64,000 nucleotides of DNA from Anaerolineales bacterium (GCA_016927115.1 JAFGNH010000035.1:1-64000), one strand, 5' to 3'. Counted from the stretch's first letter, positions 53,020-62,359 are shown. The notes: a model not told the origin generated them from the letters alone. A program made the numbers and translations.

Positions 53020-53646
53020 CTAATGTAATGCCTTCTCTATTTCAGCCAGAGCTATAGGCCCTTCCCGCAGCAAGATCGGTTTGTCTGCTGTGCAGTCAAT
53101 AACCGTCGAGGCTGTACCGCCTGGAGTGATTCCCCCATCAATAATCAGATCCACCCGTCCATTCAGATCCAAAAATACCTCCTGCGCACTGCAGGTGCTT
53201 TTCCCACCCGAAAGATTGGCTGAAGTAACCGCCAGTGGGCCGCACACCACCAGCAGATCACGTGTGAAGGCCAGATCCGGTACACGCACCGCCACTGTGG
53301 AGTAGCTGCTCACTTCGTCCGGTACTGAAGGAGCTCTGGGAACCAGCAGTGTCAGTGGGCCCGGCCAGAATTTTTTTGCAAGGAGACGGGTAGCATCATT
53401 AAGACCAGCCGCTACCTCCGCGAGGGAATCGAGATCCGCTCCAAGAATAGGAATCGCTTTCTCGCCCGGTCGATCTTTCGCATCATACAGCTTCAACACG
53501 GCGTCTGGATCGCTATAGATCGCCCCCAGACCGTATACCGTATCGGTCGGGAAGGCCACCACTCCGCCGGCCTGGAGTATTTGCAGCGCCAGCTGTACAG
53601 CATTCTTATCCGTGGTCGATACAACCTGTGTTTTCACTGCAGGCAT
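53020..53646 (-). CDS. tsaC: L-threonylcarbamoyladenylate synthase (TsaC/YrdC/Sua5 family)
   Basis: A 208-residue YrdC-fold enzyme. GGVVAFPTDTVYGLGAIYSDP is the signature loop, KDRPGEKAIPIL holds the KxR-type substrate motif, and FWPGPLTLLVPR and VTSANLSGGKSTC complete the family blocks. It makes threonylcarbamoyl-AMP for t6A modification, completing the TsaB/TsaE pair at 44358-45516. It lacks the C-terminal Sua5 domain. It lies 45 bases after the prmC stop on the same strand. Confidence 0.93.
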   Translation of the reverse strand: MPAVKTQVVSTTDKNAVQLALQILQAGGVVAFPTDTVYGLGAIYSDPDAVLKLYDAKDRPGEKAIPILGADLDSLAEVAAGLNDATRLLAKKFWPGPLTLLVPRAPSVPDEVSSYSTVAVRVPDLAFTRDLLVVCGPLAVTSANLSGGKSTCSAQEVFLDLNGRVDLIIDGGITPGGTASTVIDCTADKPILLREGPIALAEIEKALH

Positions 53647-53691
53647 CCTGATCCCTCACTTGAAAATAAGACTGAATGAGTGGATATCATT

Positions 53692-54540
53692 TCAGAAACC
53701 ACTCACAATCAGCAGCCGATCCCTCCCGGCCAGGTCCGGAAGGATCCGGCAGTCGCAATCAGAGAGGATCCATCTTGCGACATCCAGCACCTGCGTTCTC
53801 TGGTCTGCTTCAATCTCGAACAATGCTGCCCCGCCCCTGCAAACAAGCCGGGGTAAATCCTCCAGCAGCCTCCGGATCAGGTCCAGCCCATCCTCTCCAC
53901 CATCCAGCGCTGCAAGCGGTTCCCGGCGTGAAACCAGGAGGTTATCCAATTTGGTTGTGGGAATATATGGCAAATTAGCACAAACCAGATCAAAATCTCC
54001 CGCACAGCCCGAAGCGAGGTCTGTTTGTACTAATTTCAACCGTTCCTGCAGAGAATAAAAAACCCGGTTCTTTTCTGCGAAAACCAGTGCCTTGCGGGAT
54101 AGATCTGTAGCGACTGCAGTGCCGGGAAAATGTTCCAGCAGAAGGGTAATGGCGATAATGCCGGAACCTGTGCCGACATCCAGAATACGCGCCGGCTTTC
54201 CAGGCCTCAGGAATGAGAGTGCCTGCTCAACAAGCAGCTCTGTTTCAGGTCGGGGAATGAGCACAGCAGGGGAAACCTCAAATCGGCGTCCGTAGAACTC
54301 CCACCAGCCCAGCAGATAAGGCAGAGGACGGTTTTCGAGGTACTGCTGCACCAGGGTTTCTATCGAGCTTTCCTGTTCCAGGGTGAGGGTTTGTTCAGGG
54401 TGTGCCAGAAGTTGTTCCCGCGGCCGGCCCGTAACATGCTCCAGAAGAAGCTGCGTATCCATCCCGGCTGTCTCAGAGATGGACTGCAATCGATCGCGAG
54501 CAGACTTCATCACAGCTCCGACCGTACGAATTCCCTGCAT
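53692..54540 (-). CDS. prmC: Peptide chain release factor glutamine methyltransferase PrmC
   Basis: A 282-residue enzyme that methylates the GGQ glutamine of release factors. An N-terminal helical domain is followed by RPETELLVEQAL (family motif), ILDVGTGSGIIAI (SAM motif I), ATDLSRKALVFAEKN, and CANLPYIPTTKL, the substrate-binding NxPY block with Leu instead of the usual Pro. It follows prfA directly, the normal pairing. The ATG at 54540 is preferred over a GTG one codon earlier; GGAG lies upstream. Confidence 0.93.
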   Translation of the reverse strand: MQGIRTVGAVMKSARDRLQSISETAGMDTQLLLEHVTGRPREQLLAHPEQTLTLEQESSIETLVQQYLENRPLPYLLGWWEFYGRRFEVSPAVLIPRPETELLVEQALSFLRPGKPARILDVGTGSGIIAITLLLEHFPGTAVATDLSRKALVFAEKNRVFYSLQERLKLVQTDLASGCAGDFDLVCANLPYIPTTKLDNLLVSRREPLAALDGGEDGLDLIRRLLEDLPRLVCRGGAALFEIEADQRTQVLDVARWILSDCDCRILPDLAGRDRLLIVSGF

Positions 54541-54543
54541 CAC

Positions 54544-55605
54544 TTACACTCCGGCAGTCTGCAGCCGTTCTGCCTCATCCTGTGTTGCCAGCTCATCGAT
54601 GATTTCATCCAGATCGCCATCCAGAATGGCTGGAAGGTTGTGTATGGTCAGATTAACACGATGATCAGAAACCCGGGACTGGGGGTAATTATAGGTGCGT
54701 ATCTTCTCAGAGCGCTCCCCGGAGCCAACCTGCGCCCGCCGGGTTGCACCTTCCTTTTCCTGCTGCTTACGGACAGCGATATCGTACAGTCGTGCTTTAA
54801 GAATACTCATCGCCCGCAGTCTGTTCTGCAGCTGAGAACGCTCGTCCTGGCACTGTACCACCATTCCGGTGGGAAGATGAGTCAGTCGCACTGCAGTAGA
54901 GTTTTTCTGTACATTCTGGCCGCCTGCGCCGGCCGAACGGTAGACGTCCATCTTAATGTCTTTTTCCGGGATATCTATTTCTACATCATTTGCTTCTGCC
55001 AGTACCGCCACGGTCGCAGTGGATGTATGGATCCGCCCCTGCGATTCTGTGATCGGGACTCGCTGCACTCGGTGTACACCAGATTCAAATTTCAGGCGTG
55101 AAAAGGCACCAGTTCCCTTCACCTGGAAAATAATTTCCTTAAAACCACCTACTCCTGTGTCATTCTGAGATATGATTTCGATCTTCCAGCGGCGCCCTTC
55201 TGCATATCGGTTGTACATCCGGAACAGATCAGCCGCAAACAAGCCGGCTTCATCACCACCGGTGCCTGCACGAATTTCCACAATCACATTTCGCTTATCG
55301 CGCGGATCTTTCGGCAGCAGCATCCCGATTAATAATTGTTCCATCGGCTCAAGCTGAGGTTCAAGATCTGCGATCTCCATCTCAGCAAGTTCCTTCATCT
55401 CTTCTTCTTCTTCACCCCGCATTTTGTATGCCTGATCAAGCTGTTCGCGCAGATCACGGTATTCCCGGAACTTCTTTACAATCGGCTCCAGTTCAGACCG
55501 CTCACGCGCCAGCTCAGCCACACGCTCGTAATCTTCGCCTGCATCAGCCAGCTCCCGGTCGATCTCCAGAAAGCGGTCTTCTATTCCCTGCAGTTTTTCT
55601 AACAT
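54544..55605 (-). CDS. prfA: Peptide chain release factor 1
   Basis: A 353-residue class I release factor reading UAA and UAG. RSAGAGGQNVQKNSTAVRLTHLPTGM contains GGQ with the methylatable Gln. Upstream VEIRAGTGGDEAGLFAADLFRMY is the family block, and an IPTESQGRIHTSTATVAVL-like region carries the RF1 recognition area. An N-terminal coiled coil (KLQGIEDRFLEIDRELADAGED onward) is intact. It is the first gene of prfA-prmC and lies divergent from the VWA gene. Confidence 0.95.
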   Translation of the reverse strand: MLEKLQGIEDRFLEIDRELADAGEDYERVAELARERSELEPIVKKFREYRDLREQLDQAYKMRGEEEEEMKELAEMEIADLEPQLEPMEQLLIGMLLPKDPRDKRNVIVEIRAGTGGDEAGLFAADLFRMYNRYAEGRRWKIEIISQNDTGVGGFKEIIFQVKGTGAFSRLKFESGVHRVQRVPITESQGRIHTSTATVAVLAEANDVEIDIPEKDIKMDVYRSAGAGGQNVQKNSTAVRLTHLPTGMVVQCQDERSQLQNRLRAMSILKARLYDIAVRKQQEKEGATRRAQVGSGERSEKIRTYNYPQSRVSDHRVNLTIHNLPAILDGDLDEIIDELATQDEAERLQTAGV

Positions 55606-55630
55606 AAGCCCTCAATCTTATCGTAAAGTA

Positions 55631-55666
55631 CTCCCACTTCACTATGGGAGAACCGCAAGGATTATA
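55631..55666 (-). promoter_or_regulatory. prfA promoter region with leader hairpin
   Basis: A TATAAT box (55661-55666, minus) predicts a start near 55654. In the 48-base leader CTCCCA pairs with TGGGAG (55631-55650) around an 8-base loop. The hairpin lies about 25 bases before the start codon. The -35 box is poor. On the other side the VWA gene has its own AT-rich box near 55720. Confidence 0.45.
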
Positions 55667-55788
55667 CCACGGGGCCCAGGCACTCAGAATCGCAGCATCC
55701 CTGCACTCCAAGTACAATACTGTGGGAACATTTCCTGCTCTCCCGTCGTCTTTTCATTAAACAGGCGACTTCTCCGTGGAGGTGCATC

Positions 55789-58113
55789 ATGAAATTCAGA
55801 AGACCCTTAGCAGCGATCCTGTTCACCCTGCTCTTTACAGTATGTTCGTTCGGAGCTGTCTCAGCCGATGGGATCATCATTCCGGAACCACCGATCTGTG
55901 ATCCCTGGCCTTGCCCTGATCCTTTTCCTATTGAACAGCTGGCCATTGTCTACCATCGTGTCACTGTGGCCATCGAAGATCAGGTGGCTGTCACTCACGT
56001 CGACCAGGTATTCCGAAACGACCAGAATTGGGCTATCGAAGGTACGTATGTTTTCCCTCTGCCAGAGGACGCAGCCGTATCTGCCTTTACCCTCTGGATA
56101 GACAATGAGCCTGTTGAGGCAAAAATCCTCGATCGAGAGGAAGCGCGGCAGATTTACGAAGAGATCGTCCGCCAACTGCGCGACCCGGCTCTGCTGGAAT
56201 ACGTCGACCGCGGTGCGGTTCAGGCTTCTGTTTTCCCCATCGAACCGGGCGAAGAAAGACGTATCGAACTCGAATATTCGCAGGCACTTACCGCGGAACA
56301 AGGTCTTATCCACTACAGCTACCCTCTCAATACTGAAAAATTTTCCGCCCTGCCGCTGGAAGAAGTCTCCATCTCCGTTAATGTCACCTCCGGACAGCCT
56401 GTCCGGGCTGTGTATTCTCCCACCCACTCCATTGCTGTCGACCGGCAGGGCGACCAGGCATTCCGTGTGGGTTATGAAGCATATGACGTTACGCCCGATA
56501 AGGATTTCGATCTGTATTATTCGGTAAGCATGGAAGATATCGGTGTGAATCTCCTCACCTACAGGGATCCTTACCAGGATGATGAAGATGGCTTCTTCCT
56601 GCTTATGGCTGCACCGGGTTTTGAAATTGACCCTGAGCAGCGCCTGCCGCAGGATGTCTTCTTTGTGCTGGACCAATCCGGCAGTATGGAAGGAGACAAA
56701 TTCCTGCAGGCTCAGCAGGCTGCGGAATACGTACTGGAACACCTTGACTCTGAAGACCGATTTAATATTCTCAGTTTCAGCACCGGTGTGCGCTCTTACT
56801 CCCACAAACTGGAATCAACAAACCATATCGAGGATGCTTTACACTGGCTGCATACACTTGCTCCCATGGGTTCCACCGATATTAATCTGGCACTGCTGGA
56901 AGCTGTCAGCCAGGTGGATCCCGATCGGCCCACACTTATAATATTCCTCACAGATGGCCTCCCCACAGAAGGTGTGGTGGAAGCACCGGAAATTCTGAAC
57001 AATCTCTCCCGGGAAGCGCCGGAGAATGTGCGCCTGTTCGCTTTCGGTGTGGGCTATGATGTCGATACTTTCCTGCTGGACTCGCTGGCCAACAACCATC
57101 ATGGTGATACAACGTATGTATCTCCAGGTCAGCCCCTGGATGAAGTTGTTTCCGGTTTCTACGCCAAAGTCAGCACACCTGTACTGACGAACCTGACCTT
57201 CGAAACAGGGGATATCCAGCTGTACGACCTCCATCCGGCACCCATCCCCGATCTTTTCGCCGGGAGCCAGATTCTTCTCACCGGACGCTACCGGGGCAGC
57301 GGGATAACCACACTCACACTCAATGGCAACCTGCTGCAGGAGCAGCGATCCTTCACCTATTCTGGAGTTTCTTTTCACCGCAGCGGGGGATCGGACTTTA
57401 TTCCCCGCCTGTGGGCTACCCGAAAAATCGGCACCCTGCTTAACCAGGTCCGGCTGAACGGGCCCGAGCAGGAAGTGATCGATCAGATCATCGCCATCAG
57501 CATCCGCTACGGCATCATTACTCCCTACACGTCTTTCCTCGTCACCGAACCGGAATTCCTCGGCCATGAAGCCCAGAATACGCTCTCGGAAGAATTCTAT
57601 GCTGATGAGATGGCTGCAGCACCTTCCGTTTCCGGGGAATTTGCTGTCGAACGCGCTGAAGCAGAAAACTCAATCCGGTCTGCTGAAGTGCCACTCGAAG
57701 TAGAGGGGTCAGACGCTGATATTGTGCAAATCGCCGGTACCCGTACTTTCCGCCTGGTCGATGGAACCTGGATTGATACACAGGTCGACCCTGAAAAAGT
57801 AAACGCGATCCGGATACCTTTTCTTTCGGATGCCTATTTTGAGCTCAGTGCATCGTCAAGCGAAGCTGCTGCCTCCCTGGCCCTGGGTGAAAAAGTAATC
57901 CTCAGAATCGGTGAGAGAACCTATGAAATTGTAGGGGTGGACGAAGCCGGGGACTCCTTTGAGCTTCCCGCCACATCCGGTCAGGAAAGCGAATCTGATA
58001 CCGAAAACAATGAGGCAGCTGGAAAATCCGACGGTCTCGTATTCTGCCCCGGCTTTCTGCTTTTCGGAGCAGTCTTCCTTCCGATCGGTTTAAAAGCAGG
58101 GTCCTGGAGATAG
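55789..58113 (+). CDS. Secreted VIT/VWA-domain surface protein
   Basis: A 774-residue exported protein with a signal peptide (about 1-26, cut near VSADG). A VIT (vault inter-alpha-trypsin) domain covers about 45-170 (VYHRVTVAIEDQVAVTHVDQVF; REEARQIYEEIVRQ; ALLEYV..GAVQASVFPI). A VWA domain begins FFVLDQSGSMEGDK with MIDAS D295, S297 and S299 intact, and later IIFLTDGLPTEG. The C-terminus has a short hydrophobic stretch starting CPGFLLFG and a final basic residue, like a C-terminal sorting signal. It probably binds metal-dependent ligands at the cell surface. GGAGG lies 6 bases before the ATG. Confidence 0.9.
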   Translation: MKFRRPLAAILFTLLFTVCSFGAVSADGIIIPEPPICDPWPCPDPFPIEQLAIVYHRVTVAIEDQVAVTHVDQVFRNDQNWAIEGTYVFPLPEDAAVSAFTLWIDNEPVEAKILDREEARQIYEEIVRQLRDPALLEYVDRGAVQASVFPIEPGEERRIELEYSQALTAEQGLIHYSYPLNTEKFSALPLEEVSISVNVTSGQPVRAVYSPTHSIAVDRQGDQAFRVGYEAYDVTPDKDFDLYYSVSMEDIGVNLLTYRDPYQDDEDGFFLLMAAPGFEIDPEQRLPQDVFFVLDQSGSMEGDKFLQAQQAAEYVLEHLDSEDRFNILSFSTGVRSYSHKLESTNHIEDALHWLHTLAPMGSTDINLALLEAVSQVDPDRPTLIIFLTDGLPTEGVVEAPEILNNLSREAPENVRLFAFGVGYDVDTFLLDSLANNHHGDTTYVSPGQPLDEVVSGFYAKVSTPVLTNLTFETGDIQLYDLHPAPIPDLFAGSQILLTGRYRGSGITTLTLNGNLLQEQRSFTYSGVSFHRSGGSDFIPRLWATRKIGTLLNQVRLNGPEQEVIDQIIAISIRYGIITPYTSFLVTEPEFLGHEAQNTLSEEFYADEMAAAPSVSGEFAVERAEAENSIRSAEVPLEVEGSDADIVQIAGTRTFRLVDGTWIDTQVDPEKVNAIRIPFLSDAYFELSASSSEAAASLALGEKVILRIGERTYEIVGVDEAGDSFELPATSGQESESDTENNEAAGKSDGLVFCPGFLLFGAVFLPIGLKAGSWR

Positions 58114-58145
58114 GTTTCCGAGCCAATTCTGTCCTGGAGAAAGCA

Positions 58146-58177
58146 CGAAACGGAGGCATAACCTCCGTTTCGTTTTT
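58146..58177 (+). terminator. Intrinsic terminator after the VIT/VWA gene
   Basis: CGAAACGGAGG pairs with CCTCCGTTTCG around a CATAA loop, followed by five Ts. It begins about 32 bases past the stop codon, and the convergent hypothetical gene ends about 100 bases further on. Confidence 0.9.
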
Positions 58178-58277
58178 CATTTTAATTTACAAAACACTAT
58201 CTCAGTTTATAGGTCTTCAATATTGGCCCGGTTTTTCTATACATCTTCCTGTAAATACATAAAAAGCAATCTCCAGC

Positions 58278-59183
58278 CTAATCTGAACTGCAGGTCACCT
58301 CATACTCGGTGACATAGTAAATTGATTCATTACCATCCTTATCCAACGCTTTCAACCAAACCTTTACAACTACCGGGTCCTCCCAATCATCATCTATCTC
58401 AACCTCTACCGAGCCAGAATGGCAGCTGTACCAGGCATCGCCATCGAAGCCTCCACAGATGAGGGTTAAATTATCTGAATAAGTGAGCCCTAAATAGCCA
58501 GGGATCTCATATTTAATCTTTATCCACTTCAATCCACTGGATGGAGCAGGATCGCTGACATACACCTCTTCGATGTATATCGTAAACGCACAGGCTTTGC
58601 CGTCAGGTTCCAGGTTTAGATTTTCAGGATCTGTCCCGATAACCAGGTCATTATTGGGATTAATGACAGGTGCCGTAGTAACCCCTGCTTCCGGGGTCTT
58701 GGAGGGTTTTTCTGTCGGCTTGGGTGTATTCGAGGGTGTCTTTGTGGGGACTGGTGTTCTGGTTAACGTCGGCTCCGGTGTGTCAGATGGCGTGGCTGTT
58801 GGTTTTGGCGTTCGCGTATTTGTGGGAACCGGCGTGAAGGTTTGTGTGGGGGGCAGGTCTCCGGTGAAATTCAATGCAGTAGCAGTGAGAACCTGCTGAC
58901 TCAAATTGGTTTCCAGCTCTTCCAGTGCCTGTGATGATTCTCCGGAAAACGTCAGATCCTTCAATGCATCCTGGACAATAGCCAGGCTGATCATCCTGAA
59001 AGACCTCGGGGAACTTTCCTGCCTGTAATCAGCGGATAAACCTGAACTCAGATCCGCTGAAACCTGCCCTGGAGCAGCAAATACAGCATTCATCCGCAAG
59101 ACAACAACAAGCCAGACGACCAATCCCCCCAGAAAAACCAGGATCGATGGCAGTATACTTTTTTGACCACGCAACCATTTCAT
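58278..59183 (-). CDS. Exported Thr/Pro-rich protein of unknown function
   Basis: A 301-residue protein. A signal-anchor or signal peptide covers about residues 9-36 (ILPSILVFLGGLVVWLVVVL). A helical segment reaches about 108, then a Thr/Pro-rich stalk (about 111-172, repeats like TPVPTNTRTPKPT). A beta-rich C-terminal domain of about 120 residues ends in paired cysteines (one in the VTCSSD tail). I do not recognise the C-terminal domain. The stalk type is common in surface proteins of Chloroflexota. It lies 17 bases downstream of the sensor-cyclase gene and is probably co-transcribed with it. GGGAGG lies just upstream of the ATG. Confidence 0.75.
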   Translation of the reverse strand: MKWLRGQKSILPSILVFLGGLVVWLVVVLRMNAVFAAPGQVSADLSSGLSADYRQESSPRSFRMISLAIVQDALKDLTFSGESSQALEELETNLSQQVLTATALNFTGDLPPTQTFTPVPTNTRTPKPTATPSDTPEPTLTRTPVPTKTPSNTPKPTEKPSKTPEAGVTTAPVINPNNDLVIGTDPENLNLEPDGKACAFTIYIEEVYVSDPAPSSGLKWIKIKYEIPGYLGLTYSDNLTLICGGFDGDAWYSCHSGSVEVEIDDDWEDPVVVKVWLKALDKDGNESIYYVTEYEVTCSSD

Positions 59184-59200
59184 TTTGCCCCTCCCGGGAG

Positions 59201-61045
59201 TTAATCCCGAAGCCGGATCGTTCGATTCCGAACCTCATAGACCAGCACTTCTTCCTCCCGCCCTTGCAGCGCTGTTTTTCCATAGCGGCCGAATTCAAAA
59301 TGCTGCTGTGCACTTGCCAGATAACGATATGTATCCGAGCTGATCAGCAGACTGTTACCATGGAACTCCTGGGTGATCTGTGCAATCTGATATGCGGTAT
59401 GCACCATATCCCCGATCACTGAAATCTGACTGCTTTGCGTTGAGCCGACAAGGCCCACAATAACATCGCCCGTCGCTATACCCATGCCAATTTCAAACGC
59501 CGACAGGCCGCGATCAGCACGCTCGCGATTCCAATTATCGATAAACTCCCGGATTTCCATCGCAGCATGAGTGGCCTGAAGAGAGTTCACCTGCGGGCGC
59601 TGCAGCTGTGGTGTTACACCAAAATATGCAACACATTCATCACCGCGTATCTGTTGAATCACTCCACCGTGTTCTATTATTATCGGTGTGATCCCACCGA
59701 TCATGGTATTCAGATTGGCCAGCGTTTGCCCGGGTTCAGGAAGGATCAGACGATCAGAAAGCCGCTTTGCCAGTACTACCAGAATGGTCGCCGTAGAGAC
59801 AGCGCCAGTCGACAGATCTTCCGACAGCGTTTCAGCAGCCCCTGAACCTCCTTCTGTTTCCGGAAACCGGAATGCCCATGCCTGTTGATTTCCATTCCGC
59901 CCGGCCAGAAGCTGATTCAAGCTGCGTGCCAGCCGGGTGATTTCTTTCCCACCCGACTCAGGCAGTGGGGGATCCAGAGTCCCATCCGCTATCTGTACGG
60001 CCTGTTCACTGAGAGTGTCCACAGAATTAACTACGGAGTTGGAGATCAATAATCCGACGACAACTACCACGATGAGCGCCAGAGCCCCCAACCAGGCGAT
60101 CAGCTGGACATTTTCGGCGATTTCCGCTTCAACCGGCGCGGCCAGAAGTGAAACGCCAAGAACTCCCACAACCTGGCCTCCATCCCGGACTGATAGTGGA
60201 AGCAGGATTTCCCCATACACACTGCCCGCTACATCAATAATGCGGGTGACACCAGCCCCACCAGCCTCCTCTAACACCGACGAGAGCTGCTCTGATGTCA
60301 GCATGGTTGACTGCGATTTTTCTGTTTCCAGCGTTGACTCGATCAGAAAGCCATTGGTTTTGCTGTAGAGGGATATATTGGCCCCGGCATCCTGCTGAAT
60401 GGACCCAGCTATACTCTCCAGATACTGGCCGACCAGAACAACTCCCAATACCTCACCATCAGAGTTTTTTATCGGCCCAGCTATGTACAAAGTCGGCAGT
60501 TCCACACTGCCTGTGAAAATACTTTCAATTCCTGCGAACTTATCCCCTGCTGAATCAAGCGATCCCGAAAGCACTGATTGAACCAGTTCCCAATCAGCAT
60601 AGAAATTCTCCCCCCGTACTGCACGCTCATAACTCCCGGGAGCATCATCCGGTCGGTGGCGAACGGCAAAGACTGAGCTGCTGTTGGAGTCGAGGATCGC
60701 CGCCGAGTCCAGGTCTGCATTGATGACCAGCGGCAGTACACGATCGCGCAGCGCTTCAGCATCCTTTGCCCTCACTGCGTCAGCCAGCCCTTCAGTATTC
60801 GCGATCAGACGCTCAACTTCAAGCTGGTCCTGCTCAATCCGCACAACCGCATCAGCCGCCTGCTGGCCCCCATCCGCAACCTGGCGCCAATATCTCTCCT
60901 GCGCATTCTGGCTCAACAGTCTCTCGACCATCAGCGCAGCGCTGAAAGCCAGAACCAGTGCAAGAAAAATAAAAGGCAGCGTGATCCGCCAGCGTATGCT
61001 GATACCCGCGCTGGTGTTTTTCTGTTTCGGACCACGCATCTCCAT
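59201..61045 (-). CDS. Membrane sensor with HAMP-like region and degenerate class III cyclase domain
   Basis: A 614-residue protein. Membrane helix 1 (about 21-43), an extracytoplasmic sensor of about 270 residues, helix 2 (about 315-337), a HAMP-like segment, then a class III nucleotidyl cyclase fold (about 415-595). The second metal Asp is kept (RGDECVAYFG, D469) and GIATGDVIVGLVGS is recognisable. The first metal Asp is replaced (ATILVVLAKRL, position 425 is Leu). The transition-state Asn and Arg are His549 and Gln553 in VIGDMVHTAYQI. It is therefore predicted to lack cyclase activity, or to need a partner, and to act as a sensor by binding. The neighbours are surface proteins and a sortase. 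Confidence 0.85.
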   Translation of the reverse strand: MEMRGPKQKNTSAGISIRWRITLPFIFLALVLAFSAALMVERLLSQNAQERYWRQVADGGQQAADAVVRIEQDQLEVERLIANTEGLADAVRAKDAEALRDRVLPLVINADLDSAAILDSNSSSVFAVRHRPDDAPGSYERAVRGENFYADWELVQSVLSGSLDSAGDKFAGIESIFTGSVELPTLYIAGPIKNSDGEVLGVVLVGQYLESIAGSIQQDAGANISLYSKTNGFLIESTLETEKSQSTMLTSEQLSSVLEEAGGAGVTRIIDVAGSVYGEILLPLSVRDGGQVVGVLGVSLLAAPVEAEIAENVQLIAWLGALALIVVVVVGLLISNSVVNSVDTLSEQAVQIADGTLDPPLPESGGKEITRLARSLNQLLAGRNGNQQAWAFRFPETEGGSGAAETLSEDLSTGAVSTATILVVLAKRLSDRLILPEPGQTLANLNTMIGGITPIIIEHGGVIQQIRGDECVAYFGVTPQLQRPQVNSLQATHAAMEIREFIDNWNRERADRGLSAFEIGMGIATGDVIVGLVGSTQSSQISVIGDMVHTAYQIAQITQEFHGNSLLISSDTYRYLASAQQHFEFGRYGKTALQGREEEVLVYEVRNRTIRLRD

Positions 61046-61072
61046 ACTCCATCCTATATGCCTGGGGCAGCG

Positions 61073-61258
61073 CTAAATTATGAAGGACAGCCCCACCAGT
61101 CCAAGAATCAACGCAGCGGCTATAACCGCAATGCGCTTCAGGTCCTTGATTACATATGTGTAATCTGGATTGAAGGATGACTTTGATTTTTTACCATATC
61201 GGCTGCTGCCTGCCTGCTGCGTACTGCTGCGTGACGTATTCCGATTCTTCTTTCCCAC
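61073..61258 (-). CDS. Small single-helix membrane protein
   Basis: A 61-residue protein: a Ser/Arg/Lys-rich head, then FNPDYTYVIKDLKRI before one hydrophobic helix of about 22 residues at the C-terminus (VIAAALILGLVGLSFII). The layout, and the GGGAGAA site before a GTG start at 61258, support a real gene. The function is unknown. A 27-base gap separates it from the cyclase-like sensor downstream. Confidence 0.6.
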   Translation of the reverse strand: MGKKNRNTSRSSTQQAGSSRYGKKSKSSFNPDYTYVIKDLKRIAVIAAALILGLVGLSFII

Positions 61259-61456
61259 AATGTTTCTCCCGCAATTAATCATATTAAATCACCCCTCCTG
61301 ATACCAACATTGGTACTCTGGTACCGGTAGGCCAGGTCAGAAGGCAGTGTGTAAATGGATTGTATCAGGGTTCCGGAATTCTGTAACGAATGAAACCGCC
61401 CCTGTATACAAGCCTACCATGCGTTTTATGCTGCATGTGTTCAACGGCCAGTCGTT

Positions 61457-62359
61457 TCAACCTTCCTGTTCAAGTTCAGCAAAGACTACAATACGCTGGG
61501 TGTCAACCATGTATGGGTAACAGGATATCAATGTAACAGATGCTTTCGATGTTGGTTCCATGATTTCAACATCCGTCGGCTCGACTATTCTCAACCCTGT
61601 TACACGGTATACATATTCGCGATTTGCAGTCTGAATATAGATCTGGTCTCCAGGTTTCATTTTATCCAGATCACGAAAAAATTCACCAAAGATGTCATTA
61701 TGCGCCGACAGTACCATGTTGCCTGGCTGGCCCGGATCTGTTGAACCAATATGCTGACCGATACCCTTTTTCAGCTGCTCCCAGCCATCACCCTGAACGA
61801 TCGGCACGGCTGAAGACCACAGTACCGGAATGTAAATCGAGTGCGCCTGGTCCGGTGAAGGTGTGGCTGCCTGAACAACTCCCTGCGACTGTACCAACCC
61901 CCGTAGATGCAGGGGGATTTCTTCGTCATTAGGCCGCGCACCGCTTTCATCTGAAGGCGGGATATGGCCTGATGGCAGCACCACGACATCAATCAACGGG
62001 GTCGAAGTAGGAGTCCCCCCCAGCGCTGCCGTTTCACTGTTCAGCGTCTGGAGCATCCCCATTCCCGAAAACAGGATGTATACCAACCCGGCAACAGCAG
62101 CAATCTCTACAAACCACAGCAGCCGGCTGAAAAAATGGGGTTTCGACCGCGGAAGGTTTTCTTCCGCGACGTGTACTTCATTTTCCAATTCGGGCTCAAA
62201 TTTTTCCTCATCCGCAGGAAAAGTAATGCCTGGCAGGGCACGGCCATTGCGCTGGAACCGCTGCAGGCGTTCTTCACGCGCAGCCAGCTTCTTCCGCGCG
62301 AGGACCGCTTCCAGTTCCTCCACGGAGTAATCATCCAGGGTTTTTCGCTGCTTCGGCAT
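61457..62359 (-). CDS. Sortase (class D/E-like transpeptidase)
   Basis: A 300-residue membrane-anchored sortase. An N-terminal cytoplasmic segment of about 85 charged residues is followed by one membrane helix (about 85-105) and a Thr/Pro-rich linker. The sortase barrel has NMVLSAHND (catalytic His), TLISCYPYM (catalytic Cys) and TQRIVVFAEL (catalytic Arg). The full triad is present. It would anchor surface proteins carrying a sorting motif; no clear LPxTG substrate is in the window. The start at 62359 has GGAG 9 bases upstream. The 198 bases to 61258 show only inverted bits around GGTACTCTGGTACC. Confidence 0.88.
   Translation of the reverse strand: MPKQRKTLDDYSVEELEAVLARKKLAAREERLQRFQRNGRALPGITFPADEEKFEPELENEVHVAEENLPRSKPHFFSRLLWFVEIAAVAGLVYILFSGMGMLQTLNSETAALGGTPTSTPLIDVVVLPSGHIPPSDESGARPNDEEIPLHLRGLVQSQGVVQAATPSPDQAHSIYIPVLWSSAVPIVQGDGWEQLKKGIGQHIGSTDPGQPGNMVLSAHNDIFGEFFRDLDKMKPGDQIYIQTANREYVYRVTGLRIVEPTDVEIMEPTSKASVTLISCYPYMVDTQRIVVFAELEQEG

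Noticed and set aside
55861-56805. A 314-codon minus-strand open frame inside the VIT/VWA gene
   Set aside because: The plus-strand gene has signal peptide, VIT and MIDAS motifs; the minus frame has none.
58660-58850. Tandem repeat or CRISPR-like array in the Thr/Pro-coding segment
   Set aside because: The periodicity comes from codons for the Thr/Pro-rich stalk; there are no identical repeats with unique spacers.
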